Below, piece after piece: positions 1 to 10,540 of a stretch of 64,000 bases of DNA. The notes under the pieces are model-generated. The model made no database searches. It saw only the letters and a list, made by a program, of their open reading frames with translations, and was not told where the DNA came from. Location: assembly GCF_900109825.1 (NCBI RefSeq), contig NZ_FOBL01000001.1:1-64000 (forward strand), written 5' to 3'. The stretch is from Alkalibacterium putridalgicola (GTDB lineage Bacteria > Bacillota > Bacilli > Lactobacillales > Carnobacteriaceae_A). The position numbers and the translations under genes are program-made. How positions within the stretch are numbered: the stretch's first letter is position 1; every line of letters begins with the position of its first letter.

Positions 1-202
1 CTGCCCGTTCAATTGTGACAACTTTCGGTGGATCATCAAGGGTCAATTTGTTGTAATCAAGCTTTGTGATATCTGTCCCTTTAGGTTGACGATCACCCGC
101 ATCTTCCAGCCAGGTAATATAATCATTTAAAAGTTGAATTAAACTGTTTTGCCACTTGATTTTATTAACTAAATACATGATAATCTGAAGTAGATTAGGC
201 AT
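1..202 (-). CDS. Partial gene of unknown function, cut by window edge
   Basis: An open frame runs from an ATG at 202 leftwards off the window, giving 67 codons without a stop. A good ribosome-binding site (AAGGAGTG) sits about 7 bases before the ATG, so this is very likely a real start. The N-terminus is short and hydrophobic-to-polar (MPNLLQIIMYLVNK), followed by a stretch rich in Lys, Asp and Pro (ITKLDYNKLTLDDPP). I do not recognise the family. Some insertion-sequence proteins begin with a short hydrophobic segment followed by a similar linker, and a broken ISL3 transposase lies 2 kb away, so a transposase is possible but unproven. Confidence 0.5.
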   Translation of the reverse strand, partial: MPNLLQIIMYLVNKIKWQNSLIQLLNDYITWLEDAGDRQPKGTDITKLDYNKLTLDDPPKVVTIERA

Positions 203-377
203 CTCTTTTCACTCCTTAAGTGATGAATGTTTGTTTTGGTGAACTTCATTTTATCAGATTAAGGGGGGAAGAGGTGCCTTTTTGCATTTTAATTGATAGA
301 GCAACGATAGTTGCATTAAAACAGCACGAAAAAACAAGAAAATTGGTAAGTACTTACTATAAAAAGGAGGTGAAATA

Positions 378-872
378 ATGAATTTTAAACAGATGATTCT
401 TTTAGAGCATGTTTTAGACATAATAAACTATGAACAAGATGGATTTGATTTAGCGTTGGTCTTCAAAATTGATAACATTCTCTACACTGGAAATTTCTTA
501 CAAAAAGTAAAAAACGGAGGATCTACTAAGCGCTTAGCTTTCAAGTCTCATCCCATTAAAGGTTACGAACTCAAAGATCATATTTTGCTATTTAAAGAAA
601 ATGATATGGATGAACTTATTAGAGATAGGTTCTTAAGAATGGCACATGTAGATGAAGATAAAAAGAAGCTCAAAACTCTTGTTGATAATCCATCAATTTT
701 ATTATCAAAATTAGTTGAGTTTGTTTACACATTAACACCCGATGATTATCTTGATCATAATTATCATATAACTAATTGCATTCACAAAATGTCTAACATA
801 GATAGTGATGATGAAATGTATTTTTATTATGTTGAAGAAAACATCTACCCAATTAGTTTAGTTACACTTTAA
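378..872 (+). CDS. Hypothetical protein, orphan, AT-rich
   Basis: This is a 164-residue soluble protein with no membrane segment, signal peptide or motif that I recognise. It is rich in Asp, Glu, Lys, Ile and Leu, with an acidic patch near the C-terminus (around residues 140-150). A strong ribosome-binding site (AAGGAGGTGA) lies 7 bases before the ATG, and a simple hairpin follows the stop. It is one of few plus-strand genes here and is divergent from the partial gene at the left edge. Its AT-rich codon use matches the neighbouring accessory genes rather than the core genome, which suggests horizontal acquisition. It might encode an immunity or antitoxin-like protein, but nothing in the sequence shows that. 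Confidence 0.65.
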   Translation: MNFKQMILLEHVLDIINYEQDGFDLALVFKIDNILYTGNFLQKVKNGGSTKRLAFKSHPIKGYELKDHILLFKENDMDELIRDRFLRMAHVDEDKKKLKTLVDNPSILLSKLVEFVYTLTPDDYLDHNYHITNCIHKMSNIDSDDEMYFYYVEENIYPISLVTL

Positions 873-887
873 TATATGAATATACCT

Positions 888-912
888 TACCGCCTTGAAA
901 AAGGCGGTTTAT
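888..912 (+). terminator. Rho-independent terminator between convergent genes
   Basis: The arms ACCGCCTT (889-896) and AAGGCGGT (901-908) form an 8-bp stem with a short loop, followed by a T-rich stretch. It ends the orphan gene at 378-872 and could also serve the RES-domain gene arriving from the other side, although that gene's stop is 60 bases away. Confidence 0.65.
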
Positions 913-967
913 TCATTTGCCTCACAGTTTGAGTTGAAACTTCCTCTTGTTATGTGATCATACATTT

Positions 968-1798
968 TTAATTTTTCATTATAGATACAAAACCTTTACC
1001 TTGACCTATTAAGTTGTTTCTCACATTAATTAAGATATCGCTGTCCACGTTTTTGTATCCATCAATTATCAATACATTTTGTAATTTTAATTTTTCTTTT
1101 GCGATGTCGGGTCTTAAACATAGATTGTGTGTTGGCTTGTTAGCTACAGATGGATACAGCCATGCATCTTGAACATCCCTTGGTGGGAGATCAAAATAAA
1201 ACTTAGCAATTATCTCAGAAACCTCATATAAGTGTTCTTTACCTTTACCTACATCTCTAGTAAACTCTTCTTTTAAAAAACCACTCAATATTCTTAATTT
1301 TAATCTCTCACCATTATCAAATGACGAATAGTCATTTTCAATGCCTATATTGATTGCTTTTATTTCATCTATAGATTCATAACAGATGAGAGCAAAAGCA
1401 TCTTCCTCATGAACTTCGGTTTCTTCGATAGCAGTTTCTAAATCAAAACAAGTATATAACAGGGATTCAAAAGTTTTATTGAGTCTCTGTCTCTTGACAA
1501 ATTTTCCAGGTGGATTCCATGCATCTTGTAATATTTTAAAATCTTTATTTGGAAACTCTGCGTTTTCTAGCTTTCTAATTCTGTAAAGAGCAGTTCCCTC
1601 TGGAATACTACTAATAAAAGATAAAAGAACACTTTTATTATCAAATGAAAGTACTTTATTAATTTCATTAGTGATATCCTGACGCTTCATTTTTCTTGTA
1701 TTTAGTTTTTTAAAAGAATCAATTTTATCTAAAAGTTCGTGTATTTCTACATTAAAAAGATACTCGCTCAATTGAACACCATATTTTTCTATACTCAT
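968..1798 (-). CDS. RES-domain protein (putative NAD+-degrading toxin or effector)
   Basis: This 276-residue protein has two parts. Residues 1-65 are a helical, charged N-terminal region. Residues 68-245 resemble the RES domain: LYRIR (Arg73) near its start, NPPGKF at 95-100, LLYTCFDLETAIEE at 113-126 (Tyr115 and the following Glu residues), and a C-terminal DAWLYPSV segment at 211-218 followed by Asn225. RES proteins studied elsewhere are NAD+ phosphorylases or NAD+-degrading toxins with an ADP-ribosyltransferase-like fold; that activity is inferred here. I chose the start at 1798 because a GGAGGGAAC ribosome site precedes it; an upstream in-frame codon at 1840 lacks one. A small gene lies 44 bases upstream on the same strand and probably forms a unit with it. 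Confidence 0.65.
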   Translation of the reverse strand: MSIEKYGVQLSEYLFNVEIHELLDKIDSFKKLNTRKMKRQDITNEINKVLSFDNKSVLLSFISSIPEGTALYRIRKLENAEFPNKDFKILQDAWNPPGKFVKRQRLNKTFESLLYTCFDLETAIEETEVHEEDAFALICYESIDEIKAINIGIENDYSSFDNGERLKLRILSGFLKEEFTRDVGKGKEHLYEVSEIIAKFYFDLPPRDVQDAWLYPSVANKPTHNLCLRPDIAKEKLKLQNVLIIDGYKNVDSDILINVRNNLIGQGKGFVSIMKN

Positions 1799-1842
1799 AT
1801 AGTTCCCTCCATAATAGAAGTATACTATACGCTGATTCACTT

Positions 1843-2094
1843 TTAAATACTTTCACATATGATAGGATAATAGTAACTCCAACCAACGCCGTCCTTTCCT
1901 TTACTTAGATATTCGCTATTATTAAGGTCATATTTTTCTAACCATTTATTGATGGCCTCATCTGAAGATTTCGCCAATATAATTAATGTTTTTTCGTTAT
2001 GAATTTCTACATCCTCCATGACACCTCCAACTTTAACAAACACTTTGTATTTATTTAACTTTTTTTCTATATAGATTGTCAGATTTTCCCCCAT
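1843..2094 (-). CDS. Small protein upstream of the RES-domain gene, possible cognate partner
   Basis: This 83-residue protein begins MGENLTIYIEKK and ends in a WSYYYPIICES segment. The start at 2094 is supported by an AGGAG site 6 bases upstream. It has alternating hydrophobic and charged residues in its first 50 positions, consistent with a small alpha/beta fold, and an acidic helix around EAINKWLEKYDL. I see no helix-turn-helix, so it is not the usual Xre/MbcA-type antitoxin paired with RES toxins. It stops 44 bases before the RES start on the same strand, so co-transcription is likely. A role as antitoxin, immunity protein or chaperone is inferred only from position. Confidence 0.55.
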   Translation of the reverse strand: MGENLTIYIEKKLNKYKVFVKVGGVMEDVEIHNEKTLIILAKSSDEAINKWLEKYDLNNSEYLSKGKDGVGWSYYYPIICESI

Positions 2095-2176
2095 AGCATA
2101 CTCCTGTCTTGACAAAATAAAAAAGCTGGTCACATATGACTACCTTCAAGCCAATGTATTTTAATTTACTCAACAA

Positions 2177-3149
2177 TTAGGTGGCCTTGAGCGTTGAATC
2201 GTAATCAAGTATTTCCGATAGAATAGCTGCTTCAGTTCGTTGACCGAACAGGCGGTAGAAGGTATAGGTAGTATAAGTGATATTGTTTTCTTTCTTAAGT
2301 AGCTTCTTCCAGTAGCGTTTTAACCGTCGATACTTTTTCTGATCTTCGCCATTTGAGTTATTCAGTTGGTTCATTATTGTCACCCGTGTATTATTCATGG
2401 AGCGATTAATATGTTGGATAATGTGGCAACGATCGATGATCACATGAGCGTTAAGAAATAGAGTGGGTATGAAGCTCATATAACTGGCATTCATGTCTAT
2501 CGTTATCGTCTTCACTTCGCTTCTTTGCTTGAGGCTGTACCGAGACAAGAAATGTTGAGTGACAAAACGACTGTCTTTAGAGGGCAAAATATCCATAATA
2601 TCGCCCGTCTCCGCATCAATATATTCGAAGGCCATGCGCCCACTGGCGTATTTAAATTCGTCAAAAGACAAGTTTTCGGGAAGTGAATAGTAATGTGGCC
2701 GGTAACGTTCATCTTCTGCTGTAAGGACACGCTGAACACTCGCTTCTGATACATTCGTTTCCTTGGCTATATCTTTGATCGATCGGGTTTCACCGGATTG
2801 AGTCAGAATTTGTACTTTTATGTAATTCGAGATGAAGCAATTACGTTCAACGATGGGTGTCCGAGCGGTAAAACTTTTACCACAGCCCTTGCACATAAAG
2901 CGCTGTTTTCTGATACGCAAGTATGTAGGCAAGATCCCCGCCATGGGAAAGATTACCCGAGAGGTCTGAGTGCCGTTTTTATAGATACTGCAGCCTACGT
3001 GAACATTCTTCAGGAACATAAGACAATGTGCAGTCAATGAAATTACATTTCCTCCCCTTAAAGTCACCTTTGGTGACACAATTACCAAAAAAAGTGAGAT
3101 GTTTATCTTGAATATCTAGAATGTTTCGCATATCATTTGTAGTAGGCAA
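2177..3149 (-). pseudogene. Broken ISL3-family transposase (frameshifted and 3'-truncated)
   Basis: The reading starts at a TTG (3149) seven bases after an AAGGAGG site, and begins LPTTNDMRNILDIQDKHL, typical of ISL3-family transposases. Around 3005-3010 it shifts frame; the remainder is readable in another frame, including a zinc-ribbon half FMCKGCGKSF, a helix-turn-helix region (SIKDIAKETNVSEASVQ) and the DDE-type segments TITIDMNASY and DRCHIIQHINR. The protein ends at LDYDSTLKAT, about 100-130 residues short of the usual length near 430, so the third catalytic acidic residue and the C-terminus are missing. I could not find terminal inverted repeats. The element is therefore a decayed remnant that marks the accessory region next to lepA. 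Confidence 0.85.
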
Positions 3150-3223
3150 GTGAGTTCCTCCTTAGGTGATGTTTTCGTCGACTATTATTCTACAGGAGAA
3201 CTCACTTGTTTTCTAATATAGAT

Positions 3224-3263
3224 AAAAGGACGTTAGTGAGATTCTCTCTCACCAACGTCCTTT
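3224..3263. other. Strong hairpin next to the IS remnant
   Basis: The arms AAAAGGACGTT and AACGTCCTTT flank a second short pairing (GTGAGA with TCTCAC), giving a nearly continuous stem of about 17 bp. It lies between the transposase remnant and the lepA terminator. It could be a terminator, or a piece of the insertion element's end. Confidence 0.5.
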
Positions 3264-3274
3264 ATTGTACAACC

Positions 3275-3324
3275 AAAAAACTTCCACCAATCGCCGTCTA
3301 ATGATGGCAAAATGATGGAAGTTT
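3275..3324 (-). terminator. Terminator of lepA
   Basis: On the minus strand AAACTTCCA (3316-3324) pairs with TGGAAGTTT (3278-3286) and runs into a T-tract. The loop is long (about 29 bases) and contains CCATCATT-type sub-repeats. It is about 50 bases after the lepA stop. Confidence 0.55.
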
Positions 3325-3372
3325 CCAATTTATAAGGTTAATCAATTGTCAAATCTATTGATATATCAACGT

Positions 3373-5196
3373 TTAGTCTTCATCCAGGTCAAGAACGGCC
3401 ATGAAAGCTTCCTGCGGGATCTCTACATTCCCGACATTCTTCATGCGTTTCTTACCGGCTTTCTGTTTCTTCAGAAGTTTCTGGCGACGTGTGACGTCCC
3501 CGCCGTACAGCTTGGCTGTAACATCTTTACGGTAAGCTTTAACAGTCGAACGGGCGACGATGCTCTGTCCGATAGTCGCCTGGATCGGGATCTCGAACTG
3601 CTGTCGTGGAATGGTTTTCTTCAACTGTTCAACGACTGAACGTCCGCGGTCATAGGAGAAGTCTTTATGCACGATAAAGCTCAATGCATCCACTCTTTCT
3701 CCATGGATCAGGATGTCCATCTTCACAAGATTACTCTGACGGTACCCCGCTTCACTGTAATCAAGCGAGGCATAGCCTTTGGTACTTGATTTCAGGCGGT
3801 CAAAGAAGTCATAAACTATTTCAGAAAGCGGAATGTTATACATGACATTCACTCGGACGTCATCAAGATATTCCATTGTCAAGAATTCTCCACGCTTACG
3901 CTGAGAGATCTCCATGACTGCTCCAACGTAATCATTGGGAACTGTGATGGTGGCCTTGACATACGGTTCTTCGATCGTCTCGACTTCCTGAGGTTCCGGC
4001 ATTTCTGACGGATTGGAAACCATGATCGTTTCACCGTCCGTCTTATTGATCTTGTAGATAACGGAAGGCGCGGTCGTGATCAAGTCCAAGTTGAATTCAC
4101 GTTCCAGTCGTTCCTGGACAACATCCATATGCAGCATACCTAAGAAACCACAGCGGAAACCGAAGCCTAATGCCTGAGATGTTTCTGCTTCATACTGCAG
4201 AGCTGCATCATTCAGCTGCAGGCGTTCAAGCGCTTCTCTTAAATCTTCATATTTTGAAGAATCAGTCGGATACATTCCGCAGAATACCATCGGATTCATG
4301 TGACGGTAACCTGGAAGTGCTTTTTCTGTTGGGTTGTTGGCTAAAGTCACCGTATCACCGACACGTGTTTCACGAACGGTCTTGATATTCGCTGTGACAT
4401 ATCCTACGTCACCGACCATCAAGTAATCCCGTTCGATCGGCTTAGGCGAGAATACCCCGACTTCTGTGACTTCAAAGGTCTTGCCGTTACTCATCAGTTT
4501 GATCGTGTCGCCTTTTTTCAGTGTGCCATCCATCAGACGGATACTTAAAACGACGCCTCTATAAGGATCGTAAGCTGAGTCAAAAATAAGAGCTTTCAGT
4601 GGGTTGTCGATATCCCCTTCAGGTGCGGGAACTTTCTCGACGATCTGTTCCAGGATCTCTTCGATACCGATCCCGGTCTTGGCACTCGTTAATACGGCTT
4701 CACTGGCATCGAGTCCGACAACGTCTTCGACTTCTTTACGGACACGTTCCGGATCGGCAGCGGGCAAGTCGATTTTATTGATGACTGGCAGGATCTCCAG
4801 ATCATTATCCAAGGCTAAATAAACGTTGGCTAAAGTCTGTGCTTCCACGCCCTGAGCTGCATCGACGACTAAAACGGCCCCTTCACAGGCAGCCAGACTT
4901 CTGGACACTTCATACGTAAAGTCCACATGCCCCGGTGTATCGATAAGGTGCAGGATATAGGTCTCGCCATTTTTGGCTTTATAGATCACTTCAACTGTAT
5001 TCAATTTGATCGTGATACCACGTTCACGTTCCAAGTCCATCGAATCAAGTAACTGGTCCTGCATTTCACGGTCAGCAACGGTGTGTGTCAGCTGAAGAAT
5101 ACGGTCAGCAAGGGTCGATTTCCCATGGTCGATATGTGCGATGATAGAAAAGTTTCTGATTTGTTTCTGTCGTGCTCGCGCTTGTTTTTTATCCAT
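3373..5196 (-). CDS. lepA: Elongation factor 4 (LepA), ribosome-associated GTPase
   Basis: This 607-residue protein is full length for LepA/EF4, a cytosolic GTPase that acts on elongating or stalled ribosomes and influences ribosome biogenesis. The N-terminal G domain shows AHIDHGKST (G1), the RGITIK switch, DTPGHVD (G3) and NKIDLP (G4). Domain II, the EF-G-like domains III and V ([15 protein letters not shown]), and the LepA-specific basic C-terminus ([17 protein letters not shown]) follow in order. It is transcribed alone, about 390 bases downstream of dnaJ, with its own terminator. The left side of lepA is the border between the core chromosome and the AT-rich accessory region. Confidence 0.97.
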   Translation of the reverse strand: MDKKQARARQKQIRNFSIIAHIDHGKSTLADRILQLTHTVADREMQDQLLDSMDLERERGITIKLNTVEVIYKAKNGETYILHLIDTPGHVDFTYEVSRSLAACEGAVLVVDAAQGVEAQTLANVYLALDNDLEILPVINKIDLPAADPERVRKEVEDVVGLDASEAVLTSAKTGIGIEEILEQIVEKVPAPEGDIDNPLKALIFDSAYDPYRGVVLSIRLMDGTLKKGDTIKLMSNGKTFEVTEVGVFSPKPIERDYLMVGDVGYVTANIKTVRETRVGDTVTLANNPTEKALPGYRHMNPMVFCGMYPTDSSKYEDLREALERLQLNDAALQYEAETSQALGFGFRCGFLGMLHMDVVQERLEREFNLDLITTAPSVIYKINKTDGETIMVSNPSEMPEPQEVETIEEPYVKATITVPNDYVGAVMEISQRKRGEFLTMEYLDDVRVNVMYNIPLSEIVYDFFDRLKSSTKGYASLDYSEAGYRQSNLVKMDILIHGERVDALSFIVHKDFSYDRGRSVVEQLKKTIPRQQFEIPIQATIGQSIVARSTVKAYRKDVTAKLYGGDVTRRQKLLKKQKAGKKRMKNVGNVEIPQEAFMAVLDLDED

Positions 5197-5280
5197 TTCT
5201 CTGTTTCCTCATTCCTCTAAAACATTCCATCCTATTATACCAACGATTAAGGCAGAGTACAATTACTTTCACTAAGACAA

Positions 5281-5328
5281 AAAGAAGGGGAACACTCTCA
5301 AAATCGCTAAGAGTGGCCTCTTCTTTTC
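5281..5328 (-). terminator. Terminator after the dnaJ 3' region
   Basis: On the minus strand AAAAGAAGAGG-CC-ACTCT pairs with AGAGT-CC-CTTCTTTTT around an AT-rich loop and ends in a T-run. It lies 260 bases after dnaJ and 85 bases before lepA, so it probably closes the heat-shock operon after a long untranslated tail. Confidence 0.6.
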
Positions 5329-5335
5329 AAATAAC

Positions 5336-5586
5336 ATGTTATTTACCTTGTTTCGCTTTTCCTGTCCAGCGAAAACTAGCCTGACCTCTCACAAAAAAGA
5401 GAAATATGCTACCAGTTTATGCATGTTGACCGACTACACTAGTGAAACAATATCAAGCTTTGTGATCGATTAAAAGGTAACCACGGTCGCTATGCTCCCC
5501 TGGTACTTTTCAACTAAGTAGGAACATGCTAGTTGAAAAGCAATTTTTGTCGAGGTCAAAACGGCTTGTTACGCTTTTCCTGAAAT
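5336..5586. other. Gene-free stretch between dnaJ and its terminator, with several dyads
   Basis: No gene is seen in these 250 bases. Visible dyads are TTTCGCT (5351-5357) with AGCGAAA (5368-5374); AAAAGGTA-CCA (5473-5484) with TGGTACTTTT (5501-5510); and an 11-bp perfect pair CTTTTCAACTA (5506-5516) with TAGTTGAAAAG (5530-5540), which is followed by CAATTTTTG on the plus strand. The short string CGCTTTTCCTG occurs at both ends (5354 and 5572). It is either a structured 3' untranslated region of the dnaJ transcript or a decayed repeat. Confidence 0.4.
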
Positions 5587-6747
5587 TCAGCGTTTGTCTT
5601 TAAAGGCGTCTTTTACTTTCGAAAAAAATGAGCTGTCTCCTTGTTCAACGACGTTATCGTAATCACTGGCTTCAGCAAATTTTCGCAAGTGTTCAGCCTG
5701 GTCTTGAGTCAGCTTGTCCGGTACGACGACCTTCACTTTGATGTGCTGATCCCCGTTGCCCGTTCCTCTAAGGCGTGGTGCGCCTTTTCCTCTTAAACGG
5801 AAAGTCGTGCCGGGCTGGGTTCCAGCCGGTATCTTAAACTTGACTTTGCCATGTACGGTCGGCACTTCCAGTTCGTCACCCAGAGTCGCCTGCACCATGT
5901 TTATCGGCAGTTCATAGTAGATCTCTGACCCTCTGCGTTCGAATGTTTTCGATGCTTTCACTCTGAAAATGACATACAGATCGCCGTAAGGTCCGCCGTT
6001 TTCACCCGCATCTCCCTGATTCTGAAGACGCATCTGATTACCGTCTTCCACACCGGCAGGTACCGTCACTTTTACAGAATGCTGCTGTTTCGTGTGTCCG
6101 TCACCGTGACAGACCGGGCATTTTTCTTTTATTTCTTTTCCTGTTCCATTACATGTCGGACAGACTTGCTGTGTCATGACACGGCCGAATGGTGTGTTTC
6201 TTTCAGCATTCACTTGCCCGGCACCATGACAGGTTGAACAGGTCTGTGGACTTGTTCCAGGTTTTGCTCCACTGCCGTTACAGTTATCGCATTCTTCTTC
6301 TCGGTTATAGCGGATTGTTGTTTCTTTTCCGAAGATCGCTTCTTTAAATTCCAGATCCATTACATATTGCAGATCTTCACCTTGACGCGGAGCGTTCGGA
6401 TTTCTTCGTCTTCCGCCACCGCCAAAGAATTGTTCAAAGATGTCTTCGAAACCGCCGCCGCCAAATCCGCCGCCAGCGCCTCCGAAACCACCACCGAAAC
6501 CGCCGCCGGCTCCAAAGTTCGGATCGGTAGATGCATGTCCATACTGGTCATATGCTGCTCGTTTCTGTTCATCGCTTAATACTTCATATGCCTCAGATAT
6601 CTTCTTGAACTTATCTTCCGCATCGTCTGCTTTGTTGATATCCGGGTGATATTTCTTTGAAAGCTTGCGGTAAGCTTTTTTTATTTCATCCTGGGAGGCA
6701 TCTTTCGAGACACCAAGCAGGTCATAAAAATCTTCTTTCTCAGCCAT
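5587..6747 (-). CDS. dnaJ: Chaperone DnaJ (Hsp40)
   Basis: This 386-residue co-chaperone stimulates the DnaK ATPase and delivers unfolded clients. The J domain (residues 1-70) has the HPD motif in KKYHPDINK; a Gly/Phe-rich linker follows (about 75-115, with many GGGFGG runs); then come four zinc-binding CxxCxGxG repeats ([32 protein letters not shown]) and a C-terminal substrate domain. A GGAGGAATACT ribosome site supports the start. It is the last gene of hrcA-grpE-dnaK-dnaJ, but a terminator-like hairpin separates it from dnaK, so its mRNA level may be lower than that of dnaK. Confidence 0.98.
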   Translation of the reverse strand: MAEKEDFYDLLGVSKDASQDEIKKAYRKLSKKYHPDINKADDAEDKFKKISEAYEVLSDEQKRAAYDQYGHASTDPNFGAGGGFGGGFGGAGGGFGGGGFEDIFEQFFGGGGRRRNPNAPRQGEDLQYVMDLEFKEAIFGKETTIRYNREEECDNCNGSGAKPGTSPQTCSTCHGAGQVNAERNTPFGRVMTQQVCPTCNGTGKEIKEKCPVCHGDGHTKQQHSVKVTVPAGVEDGNQMRLQNQGDAGENGGPYGDLYVIFRVKASKTFERRGSEIYYELPINMVQATLGDELEVPTVHGKVKFKIPAGTQPGTTFRLRGKGAPRLRGTGNGDQHIKVKVVVPDKLTQDQAEHLRKFAEASDYDNVVEQGDSSFFSKVKDAFKDKR

Positions 6748-6820
6748 AGTATTCCTCCATCGTTATGATCGATCCGGTAAACCATCTCTCACGTCGATAA
6801 AGAACGATCAGATGGATACC

Positions 6821-6864
6821 AAAAAGAAAGAAAGCACTTTTGAAAACTTAAACTAAGTGCTTTC
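6821..6864 (-). terminator. Terminator between dnaK and dnaJ
   Basis: On the minus strand GAAAGCACTT (6855-6864) pairs with AAGTGCTTTC (6830-6839), followed by a T-rich run (TTCTTTTTGG). It sits between dnaK and dnaJ within the operon and would let only part of the transcripts continue into dnaJ unless dnaJ has its own promoter, which I could not place. Confidence 0.65.
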
Positions 6865-6885
6865 TCCTTTTTGTTATCGACTTTC

Positions 6886-8724
<1,839 letters not shown>

Positions 8725-8747
8725 TTATCTCACCTTTACTTTGATTT

Positions 8748-9329
8748 TTATAATGTAACAGATACTTTTGCAGCACGTAAGACACGTTCGTGCAGTTTAT
8801 ATCCTTTTTCAAATACTTGAGCGACTTCATTGCTTTCCTGACCTTCATTAGCCGGTACTTGCGTATAGGCTTCATGATAGTTAGGGTCGAACGGTTCGCC
8901 CAACGGATCGATCACTTCGATCCCTTCTTTTTCAAAAGCCTGAAGGAAACTGCTGTGAACCATTTCGATTCCTTTTTTCAGGTTCTCTCCAGCTTCAGTA
9001 TCAGCTTCTATCGTCAAGGCTCTTTCCAGATTATCCAGAACAGGAATAAGTTCCTTGGCCAGTGACTGAGAGCTGAAACGACGCAGATCCTGACGTTCAC
9101 GCTCCTGGCGCTTGCGTATGTTAGCCAGTTCTGCCTGAAGTCTAAGGTAACGGTCAGTCACGTCATCCAGTTCTTTGTAAACTTTATCCAGTTCACTCTG
9201 TTCTGATTTTCCAGCTGGATCTGTGCCTGCTGTTTCTTCTTCGATGATCACTGATTCTTTCTCAGCAGCATCTTCCTGTGACGTTTCGTCTGTCTCTTCC
9301 TGCTTGCGCTTCTCTTTATTATCTTTCAC
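8748..9329 (-). CDS. grpE: GrpE, nucleotide exchange factor of DnaK
   Basis: This 193-residue factor releases ADP from DnaK. The start is GTG at 9329, preceded by GAGGAA. Residues 1-60 are a highly charged low-complexity extension (EEETDETSQEDAAEKE-type), followed by a long coiled-coil helix and the conserved GrpE core LIPVLDNLERAL and the C-terminal beta domain (PNYHEAYTQVP, GYKLHERVLRAAKV). It sits 20 bases after hrcA, in the CIRCE-controlled heat-shock operon. Confidence 0.97.
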   Translation of the reverse strand: MKDNKEKRKQEETDETSQEDAAEKESVIIEEETAGTDPAGKSEQSELDKVYKELDDVTDRYLRLQAELANIRKRQERERQDLRRFSSQSLAKELIPVLDNLERALTIEADTEAGENLKKGIEMVHSSFLQAFEKEGIEVIDPLGEPFDPNYHEAYTQVPANEGQESNEVAQVFEKGYKLHERVLRAAKVSVTL

Positions 9330-9349
9330 AACTCTTCCTCATTTCCTGA

Positions 9350-10378
9350 TTATTCTAAATAATACTCCAGTAGTGTGTGTGTCAACTGTTTTCTAAACAC
9401 ATCAAGTACACCGAACGTTTCGTCATAAGCCATACTCGTTGGTCCAAGTACTGCGATGACACCTTTTCCATAGCTTCTCACGTTGTAGGTCGTCGTGACC
9501 AGACTGAAGTCTTTCAGTAAGTCATGATTTATTTCTTCCCCGATTTTTACAACGAAGTCATCATTGATCTGATCGACCAGCGCGTATAGATCGCCACTGC
9601 TGTCCAGCATCGTATACAACGATTTCAGTTTTTGGGTGTCAATATTCTCAGAAAAATCCAGAATATTCAGTTTGCCGGAAATGTGATGTCTCGACTCAGT
9701 TGATTCTTTAAAGACTGATTCGATGGATAAAAACATTTCTGCGGCATTTGACGCGTATTTCCTGATCAAGAGAGGAATGTCACGCTGGAGTCTTCTGGCC
9801 ACTTCAGTTAACGTATGACCAACTAAATGGTGGTTGAATATGTTAGTGACTTTTACCAGATCAGCCTCATTGATCGTCTTAGGCATGCGGAATACTTTAT
9901 TTTCTATCGTCCCTTTGTCTGTCTGAATGATAGCCATGACATGGTTGTCATTCAATGCCAGAAGTCTAAACCCAGTCAGGCGACTTGTTTCAGCCCTTGG
10001 TCCCAAGACAATAGCCGTGTAATTTGTCAGATCAGACAATAGCTGAGCCGACTGATGCATGATATCGTCCATTTGCTTTACATGGTTCCCTAATACGTCA
10101 CTGATGATCTTCATCTTATCCTTAGCCACTTCCTGCGGCCGCATAAGATGGTCGATATAGAAACGGTATCCCTTGAGAGAAGGTATTCTTCCAGACGACG
10201 AATGTGTCTTCTGAATGAATCCCAGCTTTTCAAGCTGACTCAGTTCATTTCTTATCGTAGCTGAACTGGCTTCGATAGCCGTGTCGATCAGAATGGTTTT
10301 CGAACCGATCGGCTGACCCGTTGATGTATACAGTCGAATGAGAGCATCTAGAATAATTAATTGTCTCTTTGTTAACAT
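9350..10378 (-). CDS. hrcA: HrcA, heat-inducible transcription repressor
   Basis: This 342-residue repressor binds CIRCE and shuts off class I heat-shock genes; its folding depends on GroE. The N-terminal winged helix (residues 1-80) contains SSATIRNELSQLEKLGFI and the HSSSGRIPS wing; GAF-like and dimerisation regions follow. It is the first gene of its own operon, 95 bases after a CIRCE element, so it is autoregulated. The leader carries a perfect hairpin TGATGCA/TGCATCA (10393-10409) just before the ribosome-binding site, and a larger imperfect one (10422-10451), either of which may affect translation. Confidence 0.98.
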   Translation of the reverse strand: MLTKRQLIILDALIRLYTSTGQPIGSKTILIDTAIEASSATIRNELSQLEKLGFIQKTHSSSGRIPSLKGYRFYIDHLMRPQEVAKDKMKIISDVLGNHVKQMDDIMHQSAQLLSDLTNYTAIVLGPRAETSRLTGFRLLALNDNHVMAIIQTDKGTIENKVFRMPKTINEADLVKVTNIFNHHLVGHTLTEVARRLQRDIPLLIRKYASNAAEMFLSIESVFKESTESRHHISGKLNILDFSENIDTQKLKSLYTMLDSSGDLYALVDQINDDFVVKIGEEINHDLLKDFSLVTTTYNVRSYGKGVIAVLGPTSMAYDETFGVLDVFRKQLTHTLLEYYLE

Positions 10379-10472
10379 GTGTAATCACTCCTTGATGCAT
10401 CCTGCATCATTAGAGACTAGGCAAAGCACAGTAAAGGTCCTCTGCGCTTTGTTTCTGTGAGCTTTCATTAAA

Positions 10473-10499
10473 TTAGCACTCGAAGTTATCGAGTGCTAA
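10473..10499 (-). promoter_or_regulatory. CIRCE operator of the hrcA-grpE-dnaK-dnaJ operon
   Basis: TTAGCACTC (10473-10481), a 9-base spacer and GAGTGCTAA (10491-10499) match the CIRCE consensus exactly. It lies just downstream of the -10 region, where HrcA binding would block transcription. Confidence 0.98.
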
Positions 10500-10508
10500 C
10501 ACATCTAT

Positions 10509-10537
10509 AATTTAACAAATCTATTGATTACTGTCAA
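10509..10537 (-). promoter_or_regulatory. SigA-type promoter of the hrcA operon
   Basis: On the minus strand TTGACA (10532-10537) is followed after 17 bases by TAAATT (10509-10514). It lies directly upstream of CIRCE and only a few bases after the ribF stop. Confidence 0.7.
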
Positions 10538-10540
10538 CAA

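Noticed and set aside
3103-3270. Terminal inverted repeat of the ISL3 element
   Set aside because: I found a strong local hairpin but no matching sequence at the other end of the transposase remnant.
4170-4822. Plus-strand open frames within lepA (and similar in dnaK, infB, polC, fabF)
   Set aside because: They are shadows of well-identified minus-strand genes, with no ribosome sites.
5546-5566. CtsR operator near dnaJ
   Set aside because: Only one GGTCAAA half-site; the tandem heptad is absent and it lies behind dnaJ rather than before a promoter.
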